Assembly: GCF_036607905.1 (NCBI RefSeq)
Contig: NZ_CP144555.1
Span: 3,658,001-3,722,000 of the forward strand
Length of the DNA stretch: 64,000 nt
Reading direction: 5' to 3'
From: Streptomyces sp. SCSIO 75703
Lineage (GTDB): Bacteria; Actinomycetota; Actinomycetes; Streptomycetales; Streptomycetaceae
Shown piece by piece: positions 36,234 through 45,153 of this stretch. The first letter of the stretch is position 1; every line of letters begins with the position of its first letter. The notes beneath the pieces are model-generated. The model had not been told where the DNA came from. It ran no database searches and saw nothing but the letters and a program-made list of their open reading frames with translations. The translations under genes and the position numbers were made by a program.

Positions 36234-36544
36234 GGCTCGACCCCCTCAACGACGGGGCTCGACGGCCCCAGAGTCTTGACACGCGTTCATGGTCCGGAAC
36301 GGACTCTCCGTAGAGAGACCGGTCCGTAGGGCTTCCACGGTACCTGAGCCCACGCACATACGGTACGTCGCCCACAGGACGTGGCCACGCCCCAGACCGA
36401 CGAGGCGTGCTGTCCTCGCTGGTCAAGGGCGATTTTAACCACCTTTCCGCGGTCGACCCGCCGGAAGAAGTGAGAGTTCTCTCTAACTGCCCTCCGGCGG
36501 GTACCGCTCAAACCTTCGACGGCCGCCGCCGCGTGCGGTCGGGG
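36234..36544. other. Gap between vdh and the DUF3073 gene
   Basis: About 310 bases. An inverted structure at 36460-36501 (outer GCCGGA/TCCGGC, inner GAGAG/CTCTC around TT) may be the vdh terminator. An A/T-richer stretch (36428-36442) beside TTGACC on the minus strand may be the DUF3073 promoter. No gene seen. Confidence 0.4.
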
Positions 36545-37639
36545 TCAGCCCCGCGCACGCGCCTCCGCCATCCGCTGCTCGGCGATCCGGTCGGCCGCCG
36601 CGGCCGGCGGAATACCATCGCTCTTTGCGCGTGCGAAGATTGCAAGGGTGGTGTCGAAGATCTTCGCCGCCTGCGTCTTGCACCGCTCGAAGTCGAAGCC
36701 GCGCAGCTCGTCGGCGACCTGGATCACGCCGCCGGCGTTCACGACGTAGTCGGGCGCGTAGAGGATGCCGCGGTCCGCGAGGTCCTTCTCGACGCCGGGG
36801 TGGGCGAGCTGGTTGTTGGCGGCGCCGCAGACCACCTTGGCGGTCAGCACCGGCACCGTGTCGTCGTTCAGCGCGCCGCCGAGCGCGCACGGCGCGTACA
36901 CGTCCAGGCCCTCGGTGCGGATCAGCGCGTCGGTGTCCGCGACCGCGCGCACCGACGGGTGGCGCTCGGTGACGCGGCGGACCGCGTCCTCGCGCACGTC
37001 CGTGACGATGACGTTCGCGCCCTCGGCGAGCAGGTGCTCGACCAGGTGGTGGCCGACCTTGCCGACGCCCGCGACGCCGACGGTGCGGTCGCGCAGCGTC
37101 GGGTCGCCCCACAGGTGCTGGGCGGAGGCCCGGATGCCCTGGTAGACGCCGAAGGAGGTGAGCACCGAGGAGTCGCCGGCGCCGCCGTTCTCGGGGGAGC
37201 GGCCGGTGGTCCAGCGGCACTCGCGGGCCACCACGTCCATGTCGGCGACGAAGGTGCCGACATCGCAGGCGGTGACGTACCGTCCGCCGAGCGAGGCGAC
37301 GAAGCGGCCGTAGGCCAGCAGCAGTTCCTCGCTCTTGATCTGCTCCGGGTCGCCGATGATCACGGCCTTGCCGCCGCCGTGCTCCAGGCCGGCCATGGCG
37401 TTCTTGTACGACATCCCGCGGGCGAGGTTCAGCGCGTCGGCGACGGCCTCGGCCTCGCTCGCGTAGGGGTAGAAGCGCGTGCCGCCGAGGGCGGGGCCCA
37501 GGGCGGTGGAGTGGAGGGCGATGACGGCCTTCAGGCCGCTGGCACGGTCCTGGCAGAGCACGACCTGCTCATGTCCGCCCTGGTCCGAGTGGAACAGGGT
37601 GTGCAGCACATCAGCGGGTGCGCCGGTTACGTCGGTCAC
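36545..37639 (-). CDS. vdh: Valine dehydrogenase (Leu/Phe/Val dehydrogenase family)
   Basis: A 364-residue NAD-dependent amino-acid dehydrogenase that deaminates valine and related branched-chain amino acids, giving precursors for fatty acids and polyketides. The catalytic region is [20 protein letters not shown], with lysines 79 and 91. The NAD fold has [18 protein letters not shown] (about 185-202). It starts [20 protein letters not shown], as in Streptomyces Vdh. The GTG at 37639 follows GGAG by eight bases. It is transcribed leftward, alone. Confidence 0.94.
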   Translation of the reverse strand: MTDVTGAPADVLHTLFHSDQGGHEQVVLCQDRASGLKAVIALHSTALGPALGGTRFYPYASEAEAVADALNLARGMSYKNAMAGLEHGGGKAVIIGDPEQIKSEELLLAYGRFVASLGGRYVTACDVGTFVADMDVVARECRWTTGRSPENGGAGDSSVLTSFGVYQGIRASAQHLWGDPTLRDRTVGVAGVGKVGHHLVEHLLAEGANVIVTDVREDAVRRVTERHPSVRAVADTDALIRTEGLDVYAPCALGGALNDDTVPVLTAKVVCGAANNQLAHPGVEKDLADRGILYAPDYVVNAGGVIQVADELRGFDFERCKTQAAKIFDTTLAIFARAKSDGIPPAAAADRIAEQRMAEARARG

Positions 37640-37884
37640 GGTGGTGACTCCTGAGTAAAGAGCGGCGGGTGGAGACGACCCCCATCCTGCCCCCACGCTT
37701 GTGGCACGGGAGCGGGGCGGGAGCCTGGCATGAGGGTAGGCCCTGGTGCCGCCGGACCGCCCCACCGTGTGCGGGATCACCTCCGCACGGAGGACGGGGC
37801 GCGCGGGGGCACCCGCGGGGTGGGCCGCGCCCGGCGGACCCGGGCCGCAGGTTTTCGCGCCGGTGCGCGGGGGAGGGAGCAGGG

Positions 37885-38736
37885 GTGCCCAAGGTGTCCT
37901 CGGTGATCGTCCCCTACGCGGCCTACCTGCGGGTCTACGAGCCGCTGGCCGCCTTCCGCGAGCCCGAGCGCGGCCACTGGACCCGCTACGCCCGCCGCGC
38001 CGACCTGCCCTCCTACCAGGACGAGCTGCGCCGCTCGCTGGCCGACCTGCTGCCCACCCCGCCGGTGCCGGTCCCGGTGCACGAGAGCGGCGACGCCTTC
38101 GTGACCGAGGTCGACGGGGTGGTCCGCGTCTGCCCCTGGCGGACCCGGCTGCGCGGCTGGCAGGCCCTGGGCGAACTGGCCGAGGACTTCCCGGAGCCGG
38201 TCCTCGACGCCCTGCTGCCGCCGGTCGTCCGCGACCAGAGCACGCGGGACTACGAGCGCTGGCGGGAGCGGAACCCGGACGCCCGGCCCTGGATCCGCAC
38301 CGCCACCTGGCAGGTGCCGATCAACTGGTTCGTGCTCGTCTCCGACGAGGAGCGCGAGTACGACCGGGGCGGCGCGGGACCCGGGTCCGCGCCCCCGGTG
38401 CTGCGCTACCGCACGCCGATGGTGCAGGCCAGGCGACGGGTCGCCCGGGGGCTCCGGGCGCTGCGGCAGGCGATGGACGAGGGGCCGCTGATCGACGGCC
38501 TGGTGGACGTGGGGCGCTGGCTGGAGGAGTTCCACCCCCGCTCGCTGGTCGAGTTGGACTACGGGGGGCTGGTGCACACGCTGCCGGCCGGGGAGCTGGA
38601 GGCGGACCACTCCGCCGCGGACGTCGCCGAGGGCATCGCCGCGCTGGGTCAGGGGGACGGGGCCGCGGCGGGGGAGGCGTACGGGCGGCTGGTGGAGCGG
38701 TGGCGGTCGGTGCGCGACCGGCGGTCGGCGAACTGA
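37885..38736 (+). CDS. Conserved hypothetical protein
   Basis: A 283-residue soluble protein beginning [20 protein letters not shown]. Recognisable blocks are [20 protein letters not shown] (residues 32-51), [20 protein letters not shown] (about 80-99), [20 protein letters not shown] (about 140) and [20 protein letters not shown] (about 220). No membrane segment or known catalytic motif. The start is supported by GGGAGGGAG; a second in-frame GTG lies at 37894. A conserved neighbour of vdh and bldC in Streptomyces, of unknown function. Confidence 0.75.
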   Translation: MPKVSSVIVPYAAYLRVYEPLAAFREPERGHWTRYARRADLPSYQDELRRSLADLLPTPPVPVPVHESGDAFVTEVDGVVRVCPWRTRLRGWQALGELAEDFPEPVLDALLPPVVRDQSTRDYERWRERNPDARPWIRTATWQVPINWFVLVSDEEREYDRGGAGPGSAPPVLRYRTPMVQARRRVARGLRALRQAMDEGPLIDGLVDVGRWLEEFHPRSLVELDYGGLVHTLPAGELEADHSAADVAEGIAALGQGDGAAAGEAYGRLVERWRSVRDRRSAN

Positions 38737-39268
38737 CGTTTGCGGTGCCGCCCGATCCGGGGTTTCGTACGGAGCGCGGAGTGGACCACCGTGCGTGTTG
38801 ATGCGGAGTCGACAAAGGACGTACGCCCCGTTCCGGGCGTATGTGTCAAGCGTGACGGATCGCACGTACCCCACTCTTGCGCCGCTTCCCCCTCCTCATG
38901 CCAAAATAGGACAAGGAGCCCGGGGGAGGTTCCGTCCGTCCTGATGTGGTGCACTGTGGGCGGGTTCTCAGCTTTGCACGCTTTGGGGGATCTGGTGACT
39001 CCTGATCGCCATGTGACTGATCGTCACAGAGGCGTGACTGTCCGCTATGGCATGGTCCATCGGCTTCCGTCGGTGATGAACACCTGGGAGGGCAATTCCA
39101 TCGGTTTGGCCGACGCGGCTGGACAGATGGTGTAGTTGTAGTGCCGAGGACAAGCCGTTCGTCCTATAACCGACTCGACTCGCGTCCGCCATTTCGGGCA
39201 ACGCGGGTCAAGGTGCAGAATTTAGAGGAATGAACCGAGAAGGTTCGGTTCTCCCGAGGAGGCCGCTC
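38737..39268. promoter_or_regulatory. Upstream region of bldC
   Basis: About 530 bases. A small hairpin at 38822-38841 (TACGCCC/GGGCGTA) may end the previous gene. The rest is less GC-rich than genes around it and has several GTGAC/GTCAC words (38997-39036). A frame that runs to 39135 has weak coding character and is not accepted. The bldC promoter or promoters must lie here; bldC leaders in Streptomyces are long. Confidence 0.45.
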
Positions 39269-39475
39269 ATGACCGCTCGCACCCCTGATGCCGAGCCGCT
39301 GCTGACCCCGGCTGAGGTCGCCACCATGTTCCGCGTCGACCCGAAGACGGTCACGCGCTGGGCGAAGGCCGGCAAGCTCACGTCGATCCGCACGCTCGGC
39401 GGGCATCGCCGCTACCGCGAAGCCGAGGTCCGCGCGCTGCTCGCGGGCATTCCGCAGCAGCGCAGCGAAGCCTGA
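39269..39475 (+). CDS. bldC: Developmental regulator BldC (small MerR-like protein)
   Basis: A 68-residue DNA-binding protein that is one winged-helix domain of MerR type. The helix-turn-helix is LLTPAEVATMFRVDPKTVTR (residues 12-31), followed by the wing WAKAGKLTSIRTLGGHRRY. It binds DNA as head-to-tail multimers and holds back sporulation genes during vegetative growth. ATG 39269 follows a strong GAGGAGG. Size and sequence match BldC of Streptomyces. It is monocistronic with a U-tailed terminator. Confidence 0.97.
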   Translation: MTARTPDAEPLLTPAEVATMFRVDPKTVTRWAKAGKLTSIRTLGGHRRYREAEVRALLAGIPQQRSEA

Positions 39476-39966
39476 ACAACCGCATAACCGGGCAGAACGA
39501 CGCGTCCCCCAACCTGCCGAGACGCCCGGAATCATAGCTCCAAGCGACGCGGGTCCTGCCCCAACAGGCCCCCCGCCCACCCCAGCTGAACACGTCGGGT
39601 GACCGACAGGGTGCGTCGTCGATCGCGCTGGACCCCCACAGGGCCCGGCGCGATCTTTTTTGTGCCCGGCGGTGGCGTGTCCGATCACGTGGGTGAGCGG
39701 CCTTGTCGGAGTCTGGGGAGGGGTGTCGGATCGGGTCGCCGGGGGCCGCTCCGGAGGGTCACCAAGGGCCCGGACGGGGGGTGCAATTGCACATATTAAA
39801 TTGACCCCGCGCAGGGGGCCCGTGAGTCCCGGAGTTTCGAAAACTCCTGCCGTGACACCCGTCACACGCTCTGGCGCTTGTTGACTGCGGCATATGTGCG
39901 CTAGGGGCGGGCTCGAAGCCTCAGCAGCCTTACGGCACAGGGGTGTTGGGAGTGGATGACCGGGCG
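39476..39966. other. Intergenic region after bldC
   Basis: About 490 bases, holding the bldC terminator (39621-39661), a perfect 12-bp palindrome GTGCAATTGCAC (39781-39792) followed by an AT-rich ATATTAAATTG run, and a promoter-like TTGACT / TAGGGG pair near 39880-39906 pointing right. No gene is convincing. The following gene is leftward, so a rightward promoter would make an antisense or small RNA. Confidence 0.4.
39621..39661 (+). terminator. bldC intrinsic terminator with T-run
   Basis: An 8-bp stem GATCGCGC/GCGCGATC (39621-39628 with 39648-39655) followed directly by six T residues (39656-39661). A classic U-tailed terminator is uncommon in Streptomyces. Confidence 0.75.
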
Positions 39967-40197
39967 TCACGTCAAGGACGCACCCCGTTCACCTGCCCTC
40001 GCCTGACGGGCCGTCGGCTCGCCGGACGGCGCGGCGACCGTCAGGAGGGCGGGGGAGTCCGGGGCGGACGAATCCATCGCCAGCCGCAGTAACCGGTGGC
40101 AGACAGGGCAACGGTGCGTCACATGGCGGTACGCCGACGCGGCCGACAGATGCGCGCGGAGCAGTGCCCGCGTCTCGTGCCTGACCGATGCCGTCAT
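39967..40197 (-). CDS. DUF6274-like small protein
   Basis: A 76-residue protein starting TASVRHETRALLRAHLSAAS, then YRHVTHRCPVCHRLLRLAMD. The C-P-V-C-H pair with nearby His residues (HVTHRCPVCH, about residues 25-34) looks like a small zinc-binding knuckle. The tail is flexible. It resembles the DUF6274 family found next to hrpA in Streptomyces. Leftward, convergent with bldC. Function unknown. Confidence 0.7.
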   Translation of the reverse strand: MTASVRHETRALLRAHLSAASAYRHVTHRCPVCHRLLRLAMDSSAPDSPALLTVAAPSGEPTARQARAGERGASLT

Positions 40198-40453
40198 ACG
40201 CCACCTCCGGGGGCCGCACGGGGAACGGGCCCTGCCCATTGAAGTACCGAGTGGACCTGACGCCGTCAAGGCCGTCAGAGGGGCACTGAGGGGCGCTGAG
40301 GGGCGCTGGGGGCCCTGGTGAGGGCAGGGGCGGAAGGGCCACCGGACGTACGGGCGTTGCGGGCCGTCCGGCCCCCGGCGGAGCCCGGCGGGCGGGGCCG
40401 GCCCGGGTCCGTGCGGCGGGTCCGTGCGCGCGACGGCGCCGGACGAGGGCATG

Positions 40454-40489
40454 CGAAAGGGCCCGCACCTCGCGGTGCGGACCCTTTCG
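40454..40489 (-). terminator. tRNA-Asp copy 1 terminator
   Basis: Inverted repeat CGAAAGGG-C-CCGCAC / GTGCGG-A-CCCTTTCG with one mismatch and a 6-base loop, just beyond the tRNA 3' end on the minus strand. Confidence 0.65.
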
Positions 40490-40494
40490 TGACG

Positions 40495-40569
40495 CGGTCC
40501 TGACGGGATTTGAACCCGCGGCCTCCACCTTGACAGGGTGGCGAGCACTCCAAACTGCTCCACAGGACC
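40495..40569 (-). tRNA. tRNA-Asp(GUC), copy 1
   Basis: Read leftward from 40569: acceptor GGTCCTG/CAGGACC, anticodon loop CTGTCAA with GTC, T-loop GTTCAAATCC. No CCA encoded. Identical to the copy at 44877-44951. It lies just downstream of hrpA on the same strand. Confidence 0.95.
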
Positions 40570-40661
40570 AGATTTCGCGGCGCTTTTCGGTGTTGCGCTG
40601 CGAGAAGAGACTGTACAGGAGGGTGCGCCCCGGGTCGAACTCACCCTCCGTACGGCCCTCG

Positions 40662-43600
40662 TCACGGTGCCAGCGCGTCGATCGCCTTCACGATCCGCTT
40701 GTCGGAGACCGGGTACGCCGTGCCCAGCGCGTGGGCGAAGTAGCTCACCCGCAGCTCCTCGATCATCCAGCGCACGTCCAGGACCTGGCGCGGGACCGGG
40801 CGCCCGGCCGGCATCTGCTCCAGCAGCCAGGCGTACTCGTCGCTCATCTCCCGGACCTTCTCCATCCGGGTCGTGTCCCGCTGGACGTTGGCCGGCATCT
40901 GCTGGAGCCGGCGGTCCGCGGCGACCAGATAGCGCATCAGGTCCGGCAGCCGCCCGAGCCCCGCCTCCGTCACGAAGCCCGGCTTCACCAGCGCGTCGAG
41001 CTGGGCCCGTACGTCCTGGAGGTTGGGCAGCAGCGCGGGGCTCCGCACGGACTTGAGCCGGCGTTCGCACGCCTGCCAGGCGGCCAGCACCTGCTGGACC
41101 CGGTCCACCGCCTGGACGGTGGTGTCCACGATCTCCGCCCGGACCCGGTCGTACAGCTTCCGGTAGGACTCCTCGTCCCAGGCCGGACCGCCGAAGCCGG
41201 CGATCAGCCGGTCGGCCGCGGCGGTCGCGCAGTCGTCGAACAGCGCCTGGATGGAACCGTGCGGATTGGCGGACAGCCCGAGCTTCTGCTGGTTGGTGAG
41301 CTTTTCGGATGCGAACTTCGCGGGGTTGACCGGAATGTTGCGCAGGATCAGCCGGCGCGTGCCCTTCCACATCGCCTGCGCCTGCTCGGCCTCCGTGTCG
41401 AAGAGGCGTACGGAGACGGTGTCGCCGTCGTCGACCAGCGCCGGGTAGGCCCGCACCGGCTGGCCGGCCCGGCGGGTCTCGAAGACGCGGGTCAGCGTGC
41501 CGATGGTCCAGTCGGTCAGCCCGGTGCGCTCCAGGGACTCCCCGCCCCGGCGTTCGGCCGTGGCGGCCGCCGCCTGGGAGAGGGCCTTGCGCGCCTTCGG
41601 GCGGAGCCGGAGCCGGAGTGCCTCCAGGTCCTTGTCCTCGGCCAGCGTGCGGCGTCGCTCGTCGACGATCCGGAACGTGATCTTGAGGTGGTCGGGGACC
41701 TTGGCCCAGTCGAAGTCGGTGGGCTCGAAGGGGACGCCCACCATGCGCCGCAGTTCGCGGGCCATGGTCGTCGTCAGCGGCTCCTGGAGCGGGACGGCCC
41801 GGTCCAGGAACGCCTTCGCGTAGTTCGGCGCGGGGACGTAGTGGCGGCGGACCGGCTTGGGCAGGGAGCGGATCAGCTCCGTGACGACCTCTTCGCGCAG
41901 GCCCGGGATCTGCCAGTCGAAGCCCTCGTCGGTGACCTGGTTCAGCACCTGGAGCGGGACGTGCACGGTGACGCCGTCCGCGTCCGCGCCCGGCTCGAAC
42001 TGGTAGGTGACGCGGAACGTCAGCGGCCCCTGGCGCCAGGAGTCCGGGTAGGCGTCCTTGGTGACCGCGCCCGCCTTCTCGTTGACGAGCATCTCGCGCT
42101 CGAAGTCGAGGAAGTCGGGCTGCTCGTGCCGCTTGTGCTTCCACCAGGAGTCGAAGTGCGCGCCGGAGACGACGTGTTCGGGCACCCGCTGGTCGTAGAA
42201 GTCGAAGAGCGTCTCGTCGTCGACGACGATGTCCCGGCGCCGGGCGCGGTTCTCCAGCTCCTCCACCTCGCCGAGGAGCCGGCGGTTGTCGGCGAAGAAC
42301 TTGTGGTGGGTGCGCCAGTCGCCCTCGACCAGGGCGTGCCGGATGAACAGGTCGCGGCTGACCTCGGGGTCGATCCGCCCGTAGTTCACCTTGCGCTGGG
42401 CGACGATCGGCACGCCGTACAGGGTGACCTTCTCGTACGCCATCACGGCCGCCTGGTCCTTCTCCCAGTGCGGTTCGCTGTAGGTGCGCTTGAGGAGGTG
42501 GCCGGCGAGCGGTTCGACCCACTCGGGCTCGATCTTCGCGTTGACCCGGGCCCAGAGGCGGGAGGTCTCGACGAGTTCGGCGGACATCACGAACCGCGGG
42601 GGCTTCTTGAAGAGCGCCGATCCGGGGAAGACCGCGAACTTGGCGTTGCGGGCGCCCAGGTACTCGTTCTTGGCGCCGTCCTTCACGTCCTTCATGCCGA
42701 CGTGGGAGAGGAGCCCGGCCAGCAGGGAGATGTGGACGCGGTCGCCGGGCGCGTCCTGGTCGTTGAGGTGGATGCCCATCTGCCGGGCGACCGTCCGCAG
42801 TTGCGTGTAGATGTCCTGCCACTCGCGGACCCGCAGGAAGTTGAGGTACTCCTGCTTGCACATCCGGCGGAAGGAGGAGGAGCCGCGCTCCTTCTGCTGT
42901 TCGCGCAGATAGCGCCAGAGGTTGAGGTAGGCGAGGAAGTCGCTGGTCTCGTCCTTGAAACGGGCGTGCTGCTGGTCGGCCTGGGCCTGCTTCTCCGCCG
43001 GGCGCTCCCTCGGGTCCTGGATGGACAGCGCGGCGGCTATGACCATGACCTCGCGGACGCAGCCGTTCTTGTCGGCCTCCAGCACCATGCGGGCCAGGCG
43101 CGGGTCGACGGGGAGCTGGGCGAGTTTGCGGCCGGTCTCCGTGAGCCGGTCGCGCGGGTCCTTCCGCGCCGGGTCGAGCGCGCCCAGCTCCTGGAGGAGC
43201 TGCACGCCGTCGCGGATGTTGCGGTGGTCCGGCGGGTCGATGAAGGGGAACTTCTCGATGTCGCCGAGGCCGGCCGCGGTCATCTGGAGGATGACGGAGG
43301 CCAGGTTGGTACGGAGGATCTCCGCGTCGGTGAACTCGGGCCGGGCGAGGAAGTCGTCCTCGCTGTAGAGGCGGATGCAGATGCCGTCGCTGGTGCGTCC
43401 GCAGCGGCCCTTGCGCTGGTTGGCGCTGGCCTGCGAGACCGGCTCGATCGGCAGCCGCTGGACCTTGGTGCGGTGGCTGTAGCGGGAGATCCGCGCGAAG
43501 CCGGGGTCGATCACGTACTTGATGCCCGGCACGGTCAGCGAGGTCTCGGCGACGTTGGTGGCGAGCACGATCCGGCGCCCGGAGTGCCGCTGGAAGACGC

Positions 43601-44630
43601 GGTGCTGCTCGGCGTGGGAGAGCCGGGCGTACAGCGGGAGGATCTCGGTGCGCTGCCAGTCGGCGCCGGCTCCCCGCGGCTGCTTGCGTTTCTCCAGGGC
43701 GTCGGCGGTGTCCCGGATCTCCCGCTCGCCGGAGAGGAAGACCAGGATGTCGCCCGGCCCCTCGCCCATCAGCTCGTCGACGGCCTCGGTGATCGCCGTG
43801 ATCTGGTCCCGGTCCGCGTCCTCGCCGTCCTCCTCCAGCAGTGGGCGGTAGCGCACCTCCACCGGATACGTCCGCCCGCTCACCTCGATGATCGGGGCGT
43901 CGCCGAAGTGCCGGGAGAAGCGCTCGGGGTCGATGGTGGCCGAGGTGATGACGACCTTGAGGTCGGGCCGCTTCGGCAGGAGCTGCGCGAGGTAGCCCAG
44001 CAGGAAGTCGATGTTGAGGGACCGCTCGTGCGCCTCGTCGATGATGATCGTGTCGTAGGCGCGCAGCTCGCGGTCGGTCTGGATCTCGGCGAGCAGGATG
44101 CCGTCCGTCATCAGCTTGATGAAGGTGGCCTCGGGGTCGACCTGGTCGGTGAACCGGACCTTCCAGCCGACGGTCTCGCCGAGCGGGGTGTCCAGCTCCT
44201 CGGCGACCCGCTCGGCCACGGTGCGCGCCGCGATCCGGCGCGGCTGGGTGTGGCCGATCATGCCGCGCAGCCCGCGGCCCAGCTCCACGCAGATCTTGGG
44301 GATCTGGGTGGTCTTACCGGACCCGGTCTCACCGGCGACGATGACGACCTGATGGTCGCGGATGGCCGCCGCGATGGCGTCCTTCTTCTGGCTGACCGGA
44401 AGCTGCTCGGGATAGCTGACGGCGGGGGTGCGGGCGCGCCGTTCGCCGATGCGCTGCTCGGCCTTGACGACCTCCGCCTCGATCTCGGCGAGGACGGAGG
44501 CGCGGGCCTCCGGCTTACGGATCTTCCGCGCACCTTCGAGCCGGCGGCCGAGCCGGTGCGCGTCGCGCAGGGACAGCTCGGTCAGCCGGGGGGCGAGGGC
44601 GCCGAGGGCGGGGGCGGGGTGCGTAGACAT
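40662..44630 (-). CDS. hrpA: ATP-dependent RNA helicase HrpA (DEAH type)
   Basis: A 1322-residue DEAH-box helicase, normal length for HrpA, which resolves stalled or structured mRNA and ribosomes. Walker A is GETGSGKTT (100-108), motif II IIIDEAHERS (196-205), motif III TSATIDPERF (about 229), motif VI region GRCGRTSDG (about 402). Ratchet/HA2 and OB-like regions follow, and the long C-terminal half (after about 660) is the HrpA-specific DUF3418 region. The ATG at 44630 gives the family start. Nothing supports the very long frame on the opposite strand. Confidence 0.95.
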   Translation of the reverse strand: MSTHPAPALGALAPRLTELSLRDAHRLGRRLEGARKIRKPEARASVLAEIEAEVVKAEQRIGERRARTPAVSYPEQLPVSQKKDAIAAAIRDHQVVIVAGETGSGKTTQIPKICVELGRGLRGMIGHTQPRRIAARTVAERVAEELDTPLGETVGWKVRFTDQVDPEATFIKLMTDGILLAEIQTDRELRAYDTIIIDEAHERSLNIDFLLGYLAQLLPKRPDLKVVITSATIDPERFSRHFGDAPIIEVSGRTYPVEVRYRPLLEEDGEDADRDQITAITEAVDELMGEGPGDILVFLSGEREIRDTADALEKRKQPRGAGADWQRTEILPLYARLSHAEQHRVFQRHSGRRIVLATNVAETSLTVPGIKYVIDPGFARISRYSHRTKVQRLPIEPVSQASANQRKGRCGRTSDGICIRLYSEDDFLARPEFTDAEILRTNLASVILQMTAAGLGDIEKFPFIDPPDHRNIRDGVQLLQELGALDPARKDPRDRLTETGRKLAQLPVDPRLARMVLEADKNGCVREVMVIAAALSIQDPRERPAEKQAQADQQHARFKDETSDFLAYLNLWRYLREQQKERGSSSFRRMCKQEYLNFLRVREWQDIYTQLRTVARQMGIHLNDQDAPGDRVHISLLAGLLSHVGMKDVKDGAKNEYLGARNAKFAVFPGSALFKKPPRFVMSAELVETSRLWARVNAKIEPEWVEPLAGHLLKRTYSEPHWEKDQAAVMAYEKVTLYGVPIVAQRKVNYGRIDPEVSRDLFIRHALVEGDWRTHHKFFADNRRLLGEVEELENRARRRDIVVDDETLFDFYDQRVPEHVVSGAHFDSWWKHKRHEQPDFLDFEREMLVNEKAGAVTKDAYPDSWRQGPLTFRVTYQFEPGADADGVTVHVPLQVLNQVTDEGFDWQIPGLREEVVTELIRSLPKPVRRHYVPAPNYAKAFLDRAVPLQEPLTTTMARELRRMVGVPFEPTDFDWAKVPDHLKITFRIVDERRRTLAEDKDLEALRLRLRPKARKALSQAAAATAERRGGESLERTGLTDWTIGTLTRVFETRRAGQPVRAYPALVDDGDTVSVRLFDTEAEQAQAMWKGTRRLILRNIPVNPAKFASEKLTNQQKLGLSANPHGSIQALFDDCATAAADRLIAGFGGPAWDEESYRKLYDRVRAEIVDTTVQAVDRVQQVLAAWQACERRLKSVRSPALLPNLQDVRAQLDALVKPGFVTEAGLGRLPDLMRYLVAADRRLQQMPANVQRDTTRMEKVREMSDEYAWLLEQMPAGRPVPRQVLDVRWMIEELRVSYFAHALGTAYPVSDKRIVKAIDALAP

Positions 44631-44745
44631 ACGGAATCCAGGATCTCATCCCCCGGAAATTCCTGGCGAGCGCTTTTACCCCGGGCCGGGGGCCGGGGTA
44701 CCGGGAGCGCGACCGACCCGGACCTACGGCGGAACAGGCAACGAC

Positions 44746-44773
44746 AAGGCCCCGATCCGGGGATCGGGGCCTT
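44746..44773 (-). terminator. Terminator of the Glu-Asp-Phe tRNA unit
   Basis: A 12-bp stem (44746-44757 with 44762-44773, AAGGCCCCGATC type) and 4-base loop, six bases beyond the tRNA-Phe 3' end. Confidence 0.75.
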
Positions 44774-44778
44774 TGCTG

Positions 44779-44852
44779 TGGCTGGGGCCGGGGTCGAACC
44801 GGCGACCTTCCGCTTTTCAGGCGGACGCTCGTACCAACTGAGCTACCCAGCC
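44779..44852 (-). tRNA. tRNA-Phe(GAA)
   Basis: Read leftward from 44852: acceptor GGCTGGG/CCCAGCC, D-arm TAGCTCAGTTGGTA, anticodon loop CTGAAAA with GAA, T-loop GTTCGACCC. Last of three leftward tRNAs (Glu, Asp, Phe) upstream of hrpA. Confidence 0.95.
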
Positions 44853-44854
44853 GT

Positions 44855-44874
44855 GAGGTTTCACGTGAAACCTC
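44855..44874. promoter_or_regulatory. parS chromosome-partition site
   Basis: A perfect 20-bp palindrome containing GTTTCACGTGAAAC (44858-44871), the Streptomyces parS consensus bound by ParB. It sits in the 24-base space between tRNA-Phe and tRNA-Asp, so it interrupts no gene. Streptomyces parS sites cluster around oriC, so the window is probably within a few hundred kilobases of the origin. Confidence 0.9.
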
Positions 44875-44876
44875 AG

Positions 44877-44951
44877 CGGTCCTGACGGGATTTGAACCCG
44901 CGGCCTCCACCTTGACAGGGTGGCGAGCACTCCAAACTGCTCCACAGGACC
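44877..44951 (-). tRNA. tRNA-Asp(GUC), copy 2
   Basis: Identical in sequence to the tRNA-Asp at 40495-40569, anticodon GTC. It lies between tRNA-Glu and tRNA-Phe on the minus strand and three bases from the parS palindrome. Confidence 0.95.
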
Positions 44952-45000
44952 AAGTGGGCGGGTGCGAACCGGCAAAGCAAGTGTCGCACACCGTACTGCG

Positions 45001-45073
45001 TGCCCCCAACGGGATTCGAACCCGTGCTACCGCCTTGAAAGGGCGGCGTCCTAGGCCGCTAGACGATGAGGGC
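45001..45073 (-). tRNA. tRNA-Glu(UUC)
   Basis: Read leftward from 45073: acceptor GCCCTCA, D-arm CGTCTAGCGGCCTAGGAC, anticodon loop CTTTCAA with TTC, T-loop GTTCGAATCC. First gene of the Glu-Asp-Phe unit. Confidence 0.95.
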
Positions 45074-45153
45074 TATCGGCCCGCCTGGGCGCTTCTCAGC
45101 GCGTCGGGGACGTGAGAAGCATAGGGGATGGCGGGACCTATCACCAAAACGGT

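Noticed and set aside
38740..39135. Small reading frame upstream of bldC ending MNTWEGNSIGLADAAGQMV
   Set aside because: Weak coding character, no clear Shine-Dalgarno for the short version, and it lies in the expected bldC leader.
40530..44885. A 1451-codon open frame on the plus strand opposite hrpA
   Set aside because: It is the antisense of a well-conserved helicase gene in GC-rich DNA, has no domain, and runs through two tRNA genes.
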